Positions 8,553 through 16,581 of a stretch of 64,000 nt of DNA are shown piece by piece. Made by a program: the position numbers and the translations under genes. Position 1 is the first letter of the stretch. Each line of letters starts with the position of its first letter. The notes below the pieces were generated by a model. The model was not told the origin of the DNA. It saw only the letters and a program-made list of their open reading frames with translations, and made no database searches. Source of the stretch: Bin87 sp965220055 (lineage in GTDB: Bacteria > Chloroflexota > Dehalococcoidia > Lucifugimonadales > UBA3495); the NCBI GenBank assembly GCA_965220055.1, contig CBDCPE010000004.1, positions 1,302,001 through 1,366,000 of the forward strand, in the 5' to 3' direction.

Positions 8553-8577
8553 GGGCAGGTTCATGACCTGCCCTTTT
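8553..8577 (+). terminator. Rho-independent terminator
   Basis: GGGCAGGT (8553-8560) pairs with ACCTGCCC (8566-8573) around a 5-base loop, followed by TTTT. Lies between the convergent ABM and aminotransferase genes; the T run serves the plus strand. Confidence 0.8.
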
Positions 8578-8596
8578 AGATTCCCAACGCCGCGCG

Positions 8597-9922
8597 CTAG
8601 TCGATCTGGCGTTGCAGAACTCGCTTGAATCCACGCACGAAAGCGTCGATTTCAACCTCTCCCAAAGACGTGGACAGCGCGCCCACCAGGTTGGGGGCCA
8701 ACAAGAAACCTTCGTTCAGCATTCCGATGAACACCTGCCTTGCCAGGTCCTTGTCTGAAGCGGCGATGTCACGATAGTTGTGCAGCGGTCCACTGGCAAA
8801 GTGGATGCCGAAGAGGGAGCCGGCGCCGGTCACCACAACCGGCTGTTCCAATTCGGAACACACCTGCCGGATTCCCTGCCGAAGCATTTCGGTTAGCTCA
8901 GCAAGGCGGCGATACACCGTTGGGGTCAGCTCGTTCAGCGTGGCCACGCCAGCCGCCATACTGATGGGATTGGCGTTGAAGGTGCCGCCGTGGGCGATGG
9001 CGGCGCCATTGACCGGGCTGTATTGGGCCATGATGTCGGACCGGCCACCGAAGGCCCCCACGGGGAAGCCACCACCGATGATCTTGCCCAGAGCGGTCAT
9101 GTCTGGGGTGACTCCGTAATATTCCTGGGCGCCGCCGGGAGCGACGCGGAAACTGATGACCTCGTCGAATATGAGGAGTGCCCCGCTGTCATCAGCGAAA
9201 TCGCGCAGCATGGACAGGTACGCCGGGTCGGCGGGAAGCATGCCCACAGAACCCATGACGGGTTCGACTATGACGGCAGCCAAGTCTTCGCGATTATCTT
9301 CCAAGATGCGTCGGGCGACGTCCACATCGTTGTAGGGAACGATAACAGCCTGGTCCAAGACGCCGTCGGCCAGGCCAGCGCTGGACGCGACGGGCTCAGG
9401 ATGATCATACGCACCACCGGTAGCCGGGTCGATGCGGAGGCTGACCAGGACAGCATCGTGCGTCCCGTGATAGCCGCCTTCCACCTTGGCAAACTTGCTG
9501 CGGCCGGTGAAGGCGCGAGCGGCGCGGATGGTATTCAGCGTCGCCTCGGTGCCGGAGTTGGTGAAGCGCACCCGGTCGAACGAGGGGATGCGCTCGCACA
9601 ACAGCTTGGCGAGTTCCACCTGATGCCGGTTGGGCGAGTTGTACGCCAGACCCAGCTCCATCTGCTGACGGGCAGCATCTAGAACAGGGGCGGGTCCATG
9701 GCCCAGGATCATGGTGGTCATGGTGTTGATGAAATCGAGGCGCTCGACACCGTCGGAGTCCGTGACTACAGCTCCCTGGGCAGATTCGGTGAAGATCGGG
9801 TACGGGTTCCAGAATATGGAATGGCGGCTATCGCCGTCGGGCAAGTACCGGCAAGCCTCTTCCCAAATCGCGCGGGATTTGGGTGTAGTTTCGATGTAGC
9901 GGGTTATTTCATTGGAAGGCAC
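8597..9922 (-). CDS. Class III PLP-dependent aminotransferase (glutamate-1-semialdehyde aminomutase-like)
   Basis: 441 aa, fold-type I. Visible are the substrate/PLP region RFTNSGTEATLNTIRAAR, GGYHGTHD, the IFDEVISFRVAPGG Asp that contacts PLP, and ALGKIIGGGFPVGAFGG with the Schiff-base Lys. The order and spacing are those of HemL, but this broad family also includes other omega-aminotransferases. No tetrapyrrole genes are adjacent, so I do not assign hemL. Confidence 0.88.
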   Translation of the reverse strand: MPSNEITRYIETTPKSRAIWEEACRYLPDGDSRHSIFWNPYPIFTESAQGAVVTDSDGVERLDFINTMTTMILGHGPAPVLDAARQQMELGLAYNSPNRHQVELAKLLCERIPSFDRVRFTNSGTEATLNTIRAARAFTGRSKFAKVEGGYHGTHDAVLVSLRIDPATGGAYDHPEPVASSAGLADGVLDQAVIVPYNDVDVARRILEDNREDLAAVIVEPVMGSVGMLPADPAYLSMLRDFADDSGALLIFDEVISFRVAPGGAQEYYGVTPDMTALGKIIGGGFPVGAFGGRSDIMAQYSPVNGAAIAHGGTFNANPISMAAGVATLNELTPTVYRRLAELTEMLRQGIRQVCSELEQPVVVTGAGSLFGIHFASGPLHNYRDIAASDKDLARQVFIGMLNEGFLLAPNLVGALSTSLGEVEIDAFVRGFKRVLQRQID

Positions 9923-10089
9923 AGTACAACTCCGGGTATTGGCAGTGTCCCGATCTAAGAATATCAGACCGACCAGTCAGCCACCGCACACGGCCTGGCC
10001 AGCGCGCGACCAAATGTCTACCAGCGCGGAACGGCGCGACAATCGTCCAACAAACTGGGAGCGTCCTGTAGCAGCGAGACTGGAGAAAA

Positions 10090-11496
10090 CTAATCGTCTC
10101 CGCCGGCGGGGCTAGCCACGGCGGCGACCGGGCGCGCCTCTCCGCGGAAGTAGATGCCGCGCCAAAAACCGCTGCCGATCAGCGTCCCAACCACCACGAG
10201 GGTGAATGCGGCTCCCGCAACCGCCATAACGTTGCCGGGCGACCAGAAGTCCGCCAAACGGCCGTACAGAAGGTTGGCGAATGCCATGCTGCCGCCGACA
10301 TGCATGGAGTAGACGGAGGAGACGCGGCCGCGGATGTCATCCGGCACAACCGACTGGATTATGGTGTGGGTGATGGTCATGAACCCGGAGGTACCGAGCC
10401 CCATCAAAATCGCGGCGATCATGGAAATGCCGGTCTGGGCGGAGAGCCCCAACCCAATGGGGGTCAGGCTGCTCGTGAAACCGAGGAACAGGAAAACCCG
10501 GCCGCGCGTCATGTGGCTGGCGATTCCGCCCACGAAAATCGAAGAGAGCAAGGCTCCAATGCCCAGGGCAGTCATCAGCGCGTAAACATCATTCTCGCTA
10601 AACGTGACCCCATCCGGGGACAGCTTCTCCAAGGCGAGTGGGGGTAGCATCGACTCGAAGGACATGACCAGCACGCAGTGGGCCAGGGCCATAAGAATGA
10701 TGCCGAACACCAGGGGAGTGCTGTACGAGTAAACGAACCCGGCGGCGGTATTGGCCCAGAAACTGCGCCGCCGGTCAATGACGCCGGACGAGACGGTACG
10801 AATGCTGAGCGCGGACACCAGCGCAACCAGATAGAAGACCCCGCAGGCCCAGAACACGATCGCGGACGTCCCTATGGTGAGCGCCAAGGTCTGGATGCTG
10901 AACGCTACGCCTCCGCCACCGAACAGCACGCTGCCACCCACCGCCGCAGATACCGCCAACAAGATAGCCGGACCGACAGCGCGGGATCCCTGTTGCATGG
11001 CTTCGTTCAACGCCACGGCGTTGGGCAGCCGTTCCCGGTCCACCAGGTTGGGCGTCAACGATTGGGCGGCGGTTTGCTGAGTTGCACGCAGGGTGCCGTT
11101 CACGATGGCCAAGGCCACCACATACCACGGATTGTCAATACCGACCATAACCAGAACGGCCATGATCGACGCCTGGATCAGTTGCAGGGCGTACACCCAT
11201 TGCAGCAGGGTCTTGCGGGTCATCCTGTCCGCGAGATACCCGATGAAGGGGGTGGCGAAGAACCGCGGCGACATGGCCGCGAAGGTGATCAAGCCCACCC
11301 AGAGGCCCCAAGATCCCTGGAGCTCAGGAATGCTGTAGACCCATGCCCCGCGGGCCACAATGAGAGCCCACGCGCCGCTGCCGCTGGACAACGACGCTAA
11401 GGCAAGGAGCCGGAAGTCGCGAAACACCAGAGCAGCGAGGAACCGATAGGCTTTTTGTGAGAAGAAGTTGCGCTGCGGGGCGGGAGCCGTGGCCAT
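10090..11496 (-). CDS. MFS transporter (EntS/MFS_3-like)
   Basis: 468 aa with about 12 hydrophobic segments. The early cytoplasmic loop has GYLADRMTRKTLL, the MFS motif A variant after TM2. The second half has VVPDDIRGRVSSVYSMHVGG, a signature of the enterobactin-exporter-like MFS_3 group. Likely a drug or metabolite exporter in the inner membrane; substrate unknown. A minus-strand promoter lies about 140 bases upstream. Confidence 0.88.
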   Translation of the reverse strand: MATAPAPQRNFFSQKAYRFLAALVFRDFRLLALASLSSGSGAWALIVARGAWVYSIPELQGSWGLWVGLITFAAMSPRFFATPFIGYLADRMTRKTLLQWVYALQLIQASIMAVLVMVGIDNPWYVVALAIVNGTLRATQQTAAQSLTPNLVDRERLPNAVALNEAMQQGSRAVGPAILLAVSAAVGGSVLFGGGGVAFSIQTLALTIGTSAIVFWACGVFYLVALVSALSIRTVSSGVIDRRRSFWANTAAGFVYSYSTPLVFGIILMALAHCVLVMSFESMLPPLALEKLSPDGVTFSENDVYALMTALGIGALLSSIFVGGIASHMTRGRVFLFLGFTSSLTPIGLGLSAQTGISMIAAILMGLGTSGFMTITHTIIQSVVPDDIRGRVSSVYSMHVGGSMAFANLLYGRLADFWSPGNVMAVAGAAFTLVVVGTLIGSGFWRGIYFRGEARPVAAVASPAGGDD

Positions 11497-11883
11497 ATCG
11501 ACACTCCTACTGCGACGGATGCCGTATCGACCAACAGGCGTGGCCAGAAAACATGCGCAGCCCAGATTTCAGCGAACTTTCCCTGCCGGCTGCGTTGATA
11601 CCGTCGTTACCAGCGGTTAACTTGACGTAATTGGCGCATTATAACCCACGGCAACCGGGGGTCAAATTGCGTATGCCGAAGCCGATGGTCGGCGAGTCCC
11701 ACGCCAAGGTATTCCACGATCCGGCGCCGGGAAAGCACGATCAGGAAGGAGAGCCCGGCTGCGCAAGGCGCCACCGACGGGCTTCCACCGTGGGGGATTG
11801 GGCGCGGAAGCCCAGAGCCACACCCATGCACGGTGACGTTGCGGACTTTCAAGGCGGCGAAGCCGGCAATATCGGCGGGCTGG
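11497..11883. other. Intergenic region between the MFS gene and minE
   Basis: Apart from the promoter at 11638-11665 I see no supportable gene here. The rodA/ftsW gene that often follows minE is absent. The stretch 11650-11880 has open frames on both strands, but none with recognisable domains. Confidence 0.5.
11638..11665 (-). promoter_or_regulatory. Sigma70-type promoter for the MFS gene
   Basis: On the minus strand TTGACC (11660-11665), 16-base spacer, TATAAT (11638-11643). Directed at the MFS gene starting at 11496. Confidence 0.65.
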
Positions 11884-12141
11884 TCAGTGGCTCTGCTGGA
11901 GGCGGACGCGAGAGATCAGGAAAAACTCGTCGCCGTCGCGCTGAATGCCGAACTCGGTGAACTCGGGAGCGACCGGGAGGTGTTCCCGGATGGTAAAGAG
12001 CATGCTTTCGCGCAGGGCGGTCAACTGCGGCGAGGAGACTTCCATTCGGTCCCGGCGGATGGCAGATTGAACTCGCTCCCGGGCGACCTGCCGCGGGTTT
12101 CCGCTGCGGTGGCCACGATTTTTGCGCAACAAATCAAACAT
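11884..12141 (-). CDS. minE: Cell division topological specificity factor MinE
   Basis: 85 aa from ATG 12141. The N-terminal FDLLRK amphipathic segment is the membrane-targeting/MinD-binding part, then ARERVQSAIRRDR (anti-MinCD helix) and the C-terminal dimerisation domain with LTALRESMLFTIREHL. Stimulates the MinD ATPase and drives Min oscillation. Its start overlaps the minD stop by 8 bases, indicating translational coupling. Confidence 0.9.
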   Translation of the reverse strand: MFDLLRKNRGHRSGNPRQVARERVQSAIRRDRMEVSSPQLTALRESMLFTIREHLPVAPEFTEFGIQRDGDEFFLISRVRLQQSH

Positions 12142-12958
12142 GAGCGGAAGCCCTGCGGTTGATGCCCATGATGTTGCGTACCTTTTCCATGATGGACGTT
12201 GGAGCTTCGTCGACCGGATCAATCAACGGCAGATACTCGCCGTCAATGCGAGCGGCAATACGGACGAACTCGCGACCGGAAGCCGACTGGCCGTCGTACA
12301 CCACGGGTGTGCCGTTGTTGGTGGAGGTGATGACTCGGTCATCGGACGGTACCAATCCGATGGCGTCGACTGCCAGCATTTCCAAGACGTCCGACGCGTC
12401 CATCATGTTGCCTTGGCGAACCATCTCGGGCTTGATGCGATTGATGATGAGCCTGATCTCGCGGATATCGGCCGACTGGAGAAGACCAATCACCCGGTCG
12501 GCATCGCGTATGGCTGAAACCTCAGGAGTGGTTACGACAAGGGCTTCCTGAGCCGCCGCGATCGCGTTGCGGAATCCCTGTTCGATTCCCGCAGGGCAGT
12601 CGACGATGACGTAGTCGAAATCGTCCTCCAACCTTTGGCACAGACCGATCAATTGCTGCGCCGTGATGCAATCCTTGTCCCGAGTTTGCGCCGCAGCTAT
12701 CAGGTACAGTTCGCCAGCATGCTTATCGCGGATCAGGGCCTGTTCAAGGCGGCAGCGTCCTTCAACGACGTCGACCAGATCGTAAACGATGCGATTCTCG
12801 AGGCCCATCACCACGTCGAGATTGCGCAGTCCGATGTCGGTATCGATTACGGCTACCCGATTGGAACGAAGGGCCAGAGCGGTGCCGACGTTGGCGGTTG
12901 CGGTAGTTTTTCCCACGCCTCCCTTTCCGGAAGTCATGACGATGGTCTTACCGCTCAT
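12134..12958 (-). CDS. minD: Septum-site determining ATPase MinD
   Basis: 274 aa. Start ATG 12958 is preceded by GGGAGG. Deviant Walker A SGKGGVGKTT near residue 10, switch I DTDIGLRNLDVVMG, and Walker B-like YVIVDCPAGIEQGF. The C-terminus IMEKVRNIMG is the amphipathic membrane-targeting helix. ATP-bound dimer recruits MinC to the membrane. Overlaps minC by 11 bases and minE by 8, so the three are one operon. Confidence 0.96.
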   Translation of the reverse strand: MSGKTIVMTSGKGGVGKTTATANVGTALALRSNRVAVIDTDIGLRNLDVVMGLENRIVYDLVDVVEGRCRLEQALIRDKHAGELYLIAAAQTRDKDCITAQQLIGLCQRLEDDFDYVIVDCPAGIEQGFRNAIAAAQEALVVTTPEVSAIRDADRVIGLLQSADIREIRLIINRIKPEMVRQGNMMDASDVLEMLAVDAIGLVPSDDRVITSTNNGTPVVYDGQSASGREFVRIAARIDGEYLPLIDPVDEAPTSIMEKVRNIMGINRRASAHV

Positions 12959-13817
12959 TAGGATTGCCTCCCTGATGGATGGAATCAATGTTCAAGTATG
13001 GGGCAACGTGAATGGCTCCGTTTGACACTCGGGCCAACGTAGGGCCGTTTCCATCGTTGCTGTGGCGGCCGAACGCGTTGGTCGGACCGTCGCGGTGCCA
13101 GGAATAGTCCGCGATGCGGAGCACAGGGTAGGCGATTGACGTGGCGATGATCGTGGCAGTGCTGTCGCCGCTGGCGCCGGCGTGGGCGCGGCCACGCAAT
13201 CCGCCAAAGACGATGATATCGCCGTCGGCGATTACCTGCGCCCCGGGGTTTACGTTACCCAAAATGACGCCGTGACCCGGGAAAACGCGCGTCTCCCCAG
13301 CGCGCAAGTTTCCGCGCGCGATTTCGGTGGGGACACGATCAGGCCCTTCGGTCTCGCCCAATAAGGGCTCGGGTTGGAGGGATTCCTCAGCAACGGATGG
13401 GGAGTGAACCTCGTGGCCCGCATCTGCGTCATCCGTCACGACGGGCATGTTGACAGCCGGCTCATCGCCAAGGGGGCGTGGACCCGCAATATCTGCCTGC
13501 TCTGCCATCAAGCGGGCGATTCGCAGGCTCTCCCGCTCCAGGATCTCGGGACGGCACCAGAATTGCTTTACGGACAGGCCAGACTCGGACTCGATGACCT
13601 TTCGAATGCGCCCCTGATCGCTGTCGCTGAGGAGGCGGACGCCGATGTCGGCGATGACTTCGCCGCCAGAGTAGAGGTGACGGTTCCGGCCCAAGTGCTC
13701 GCGGAGGGCGCGGCAGGCGTCATTGAGCGGCACCTGGTCGTCAATTTCGAAATTGACCAACGCGCCGCGACCGGAGACCCGGACCAAATCATGTGTTTCT
13801 GTGATATTGGTCAACAT
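12948..13817 (-). CDS. minC: Septum-site determining protein MinC
   Basis: FtsZ-polymerisation inhibitor. The C-terminal beta-helix domain is clear: RAGETRVFPGHGVILGNVNPG, then DGDIIVFGGLRGRAHAGA (about residues 165-215). The N-terminal domain is diverged and joined by an acidic linker. The C-terminal tail after about residue 235 is longer than usual (DYSWHRDGPTNAFGRHSNDG...). ATG 13817 or GTG 13823 are the candidate starts. A -10-like element lies so close upstream that the message may be leaderless. Confidence 0.88.
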   Translation of the reverse strand: MLTNITETHDLVRVSGRGALVNFEIDDQVPLNDACRALREHLGRNRHLYSGGEVIADIGVRLLSDSDQGRIRKVIESESGLSVKQFWCRPEILERESLRIARLMAEQADIAGPRPLGDEPAVNMPVVTDDADAGHEVHSPSVAEESLQPEPLLGETEGPDRVPTEIARGNLRAGETRVFPGHGVILGNVNPGAQVIADGDIIVFGGLRGRAHAGASGDSTATIIATSIAYPVLRIADYSWHRDGPTNAFGRHSNDGNGPTLARVSNGAIHVAPYLNIDSIHQGGNPNER

Positions 13818-13825
13818 CGCCACCA

Positions 13826-13834
13826 GTTATAGCA
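13826..13834 (-). promoter_or_regulatory. Extended -10 element for the min operon
   Basis: Minus-strand TGC-TATAAC at 13834-13826. Predicted transcription start is about 13819, within 2-4 bases of the minC start codon. Confidence 0.45.
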
Positions 13835-13928
13835 ATTGGTGACGGGCAACAGCCTCGGGCCGGGCTTGCAAGTTTGGCCGAATTCAAAAAATCGCGCAGC
13901 CGTTTTCGGCGTGTGTTGTGCTCGAATC

Positions 13929-14333
13929 CTACCGGGTAGCGCTGGGGAGTTCGGGTTGATAGGCGATCGCCTGGTCGGTCATGCCCAGCAAATTGGCGTC
14001 AGGATCCTCTATGGCAGCAAAGGTTTCCCACGGCAATTCGGCTGGCGGCATTGTGATTTTGACACCGCGCGCTTCCAAATCGGCTGCCGGGCCAGCGACA
14101 TCGGCGCAGTAAAACACTATCGAAGGCTTGCGCTCCGTCCAGTCGGCCATGAGATCCCTCGGATATATGACGAGGCACGTTTCGGCGCCGGGCGGGGCGG
14201 TTTCGACCCACTCAGCGCCAGCGCCCATATGCATCCGGCGACGAACGTCGAATCCCAGTATATCCACCTAGAAATCTACCGATTTCTGCTGGTCGGAAAC
14301 GTAGATGCCGACGGTTTTGACAGAGCCGAGCAT
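13929..14333 (-). pseudogene. VOC/glyoxalase-fold protein interrupted by an in-frame TAG
   Basis: Read from ATG 14333 (AGAGGA upstream), the frame gives LGSVKTVGIYVSDQQKSVDF, then TAG at 14270-14268, then VDILGFDVRRRMHMGAGAEW in the same frame. VOC proteins have Tyr there (DFYVDILGF), so one base change from TAC/TAT explains the stop. The rest is intact to 13929, with ETCLVIYPRD, SIVFYCADV and DPDANLLGM. Either a recent nonsense mutation, a sequencing error, or translation restarts at GTG 14267. The role of the intact protein is unknown. Confidence 0.75.
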
Positions 14334-14433
14334 GGAGACATCCTCTCATCAAATTGGCCGGAGACCGCTTTCACGGCTCCGGCCAGAGTGTCTTTACAGC
14401 GATCGAGTAGCGGTCTACGCAGATGGATGATAG

Positions 14434-15606
14434 CTAATCGGGGCGTCCAAAAATGGCCACAGAGCAGGTGAACGATCCTGGCCGACCGCCGAGGTTGTGG
14501 GTGATGCCCAAGTCGGCTTTCTGCAATTGCCGGCCACCTGCTTTGCCCTGCATCTGCTTGTAGACCTCGTAGATCATGCGGATGCCGCTGGCGCCGATGG
14601 GATGGCCGAAACACTTGAGGCCGCCGTCGGTGTTCACCGGCAAATCGCCCTCCAGCGAAAACGCGCCGTCAGCGACGTCGGCGCTGGCCTGACCCCGGGG
14701 GCTGAATCCCAAGTCCTCCATGATGATCAACTCGGTGATGGTGAAGCAATCGTGGACCATCGCCATGTCGATTTCGGCGCGAGGGTCGGTGATGCCGGCT
14801 TCTTCGTAGGCGGCCTGGCTCGCGCGCACGGTTTCCGGGAAGTAAGTGAAGTCCCAGTCGTTGCGCAGGACACCGAACGCGCCGACGGCAAGGCCGATCC
14901 CCTTGACGAGGATGTAGTCGTCGCGGAGGGTGCGAGCGATCTCGGGGGTGGTGATGATGGCGGCCGCGGCACCGTCGCTGACGCCGCAGCAATCGTACAG
15001 GCCGAGGGGCCAGGCGATCATCGGGGCGTTAATTATCTGCTCCTCGCTGACCTCACGCTGGAAGTGGGCCTTGGAGTTCAGCGTCCCGTTGTGATGGTTC
15101 TTGGAAGCGATCTGGGCGAGGGTACGTTTGCCATCGTCGTAGTCGATACCGTAGTGGTGGAAATAGCGTGTGGCCGCCATCGCAAATTGGGAAGGCGGCG
15201 GGGTGGGCGGTTCGACGTCGGAGCCGGGGCCGGCAGCGATAGCCAGACCGGAAAAGCCGCTATCCTTCAGCTTTTCAACACCCATGGCGAGTACGATGTC
15301 GTACACGCCGGCGGCCACGGCGTAGCAAGCGTTGCGGAAAGCGTCGGTAGCGGTGGCGCAGGCATTTTCGACGCGGGTGATCGGTATGTAGTCCAGCTTG
15401 AGGGCTTCGGCCAATGGCTGGCCAGTGCGGAAGCTGCTGACGGTGCCAAGCCAAGCTGCCTGAATGTCGCCGGTTTCCAGCCCGGCATCCTCGTAGGCTT
15501 CGTAGGCGGCTTCGACCATGAGATCCGCCGCGGAGGCGTCCCACCGCTCACCAAAACGGGTACATCCCATGCCGACCACGGCGACCCGATCTCGTATTCC
15601 GCTCAT
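14434..15606 (-). CDS. Thiolase-family protein (SCP2/acetyl-CoA acetyltransferase type)
   Basis: 390 aa. The N-terminal half has VENACATATDAF with the acyl-accepting Cys. The C-terminal half has MVHDCFTITE and GGLKCFGHPIGASG with the catalytic His/Cys region, and ends with a THNLGG block. This SCP2-like type commonly pairs with DUF35 (OB-fold, Zn-ribbon) proteins; such a domain is fused to the synthase-like gene two positions upstream. Likely acts on CoA thioesters in lipid or isoprenoid-like metabolism. Third gene of the minus-strand operon. Confidence 0.9.
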   Translation of the reverse strand: MSGIRDRVAVVGMGCTRFGERWDASAADLMVEAAYEAYEDAGLETGDIQAAWLGTVSSFRTGQPLAEALKLDYIPITRVENACATATDAFRNACYAVAAGVYDIVLAMGVEKLKDSGFSGLAIAAGPGSDVEPPTPPPSQFAMAATRYFHHYGIDYDDGKRTLAQIASKNHHNGTLNSKAHFQREVSEEQIINAPMIAWPLGLYDCCGVSDGAAAAIITTPEIARTLRDDYILVKGIGLAVGAFGVLRNDWDFTYFPETVRASQAAYEEAGITDPRAEIDMAMVHDCFTITELIIMEDLGFSPRGQASADVADGAFSLEGDLPVNTDGGLKCFGHPIGASGIRMIYEVYKQMQGKAGGRQLQKADLGITHNLGGRPGSFTCSVAIFGRPD

Positions 15607-15616
15607 TGCCGTACTC

Positions 15617-16516
15617 CTAAAGTGGTTGAATTGCGCCGAATATGTTCACAAGATGCCGTCGCAGGTCAGCTTCCAAGCTATTTTTGCCACGAATGGCGTT
15701 CTCGTAGAAGATGACGCGATAGCCGCTTACGTCAAAAGGTAGCGGGGTATCTCGCTCCGCCAGTAACACCACTGGTTTGTGCATGGCATGGGCGTAACCG
15801 AGTTCGTAAAAGACGTTGGCGTTGGTAGGGGTTACTTCGGCAATGATCACGTCGGATTCAGCTAACCCCTGGATAATGTCTTGCAAAATGACGCCGGGCC
15901 GGTAAATGTCGGAAGCGCGGTAGGCGTCTATGCCGATCTCGGCGCACACCGGCCCGATCACATCGTCAAACAATTCATCAAACGGCGAGGTGAACTGCAT
16001 TACGACAAAGGCCGAACGCGTTCGAGTCGCCACCTTGATCGGACCAAATTTAATCGGAGTTTCCCCGTGCGCCATAACACCGATCTGCGCTCGTTCCAGA
16101 GGTCGGTCCAACACATGTTCGAGCACCGTTACTCCGTCGACCTCCAAGGTTATCGTCTGGCCTTCCACACTGACTCCGATCGGTTCGGGGCGATTGGGCT
16201 GCACGTTTGCCAAATGGCCACTAGCCGCCAGCGTCCTCCAATATCCAGGTACCTCGACACTGTATTCTACGATAGCGTACGCGTGTCCGGTCGTGCTGCC
16301 GACTCCAGCGGCAACGAAACGAGTGCCATTGGGGTTCCAACCAAGCAGAACGTACCCTAGGGCCGCATGAGACGATGGCAAGGAAACCGTCGTATTCAGC
16401 CTGCCGCCGCCAAAGTAAACATCGGTCCGCGCGTAACCGACAGGAGTAGTATCAGCGACGGGAGAGATCTGTGGGCCAACTGTTGCACCCGAGACTTCGT
16501 TTCCGACAAAGGTCAC
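15617..16516 (-). CDS. Beta-sandwich plus NDT/TIR-like nucleotide-hydrolase-fold protein
   Basis: 299 aa. GTG 16516 is chosen because AGGAGG lies eight bases upstream. Residues about 1-165 look all-beta, like LamG/DUF1080 concanavalin-type sandwiches (TLEVDGVTVLEHVLDRPL, QIGVMAHGETPIKFGPIKV). Residues about 167-299 form an NDT/TIR-like domain: AFVVMQFTSPFDELFDDVI, RASDIYRPGVILQDII, SDVIIAEVTPTNANVFYELG (Glu about 238, the nucleophile position in nucleoside deoxyribosyltransferases), KPVVLLAE. Known relatives bind or cleave nucleotides. It sits 11 bases before the thiolase gene; function unknown. Confidence 0.75.
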   Translation of the reverse strand: MTFVGNEVSGATVGPQISPVADTTPVGYARTDVYFGGGRLNTTVSLPSSHAALGYVLLGWNPNGTRFVAAGVGSTTGHAYAIVEYSVEVPGYWRTLAASGHLANVQPNRPEPIGVSVEGQTITLEVDGVTVLEHVLDRPLERAQIGVMAHGETPIKFGPIKVATRTRSAFVVMQFTSPFDELFDDVIGPVCAEIGIDAYRASDIYRPGVILQDIIQGLAESDVIIAEVTPTNANVFYELGYAHAMHKPVVLLAERDTPLPFDVSGYRVIFYENAIRGKNSLEADLRRHLVNIFGAIQPL

Positions 16517-16581
16517 GCAATCCGCCTCCTCTCTCCAAATTCCGTGTACAAAAATCCAACGTCTAACGGCCTTAAGCCCCT

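Noticed and set aside
8597..9922. Calling the class III aminotransferase hemL
   Set aside because: The fold and motifs fit, but no tetrapyrrole genes are adjacent and the family is broad.
15617..16516. Complete anti-phage defence system around the NDT/TIR-like gene
   Set aside because: The neighbours are thiolase-type metabolic genes and no known defence partner, nuclease or cyclase is present.
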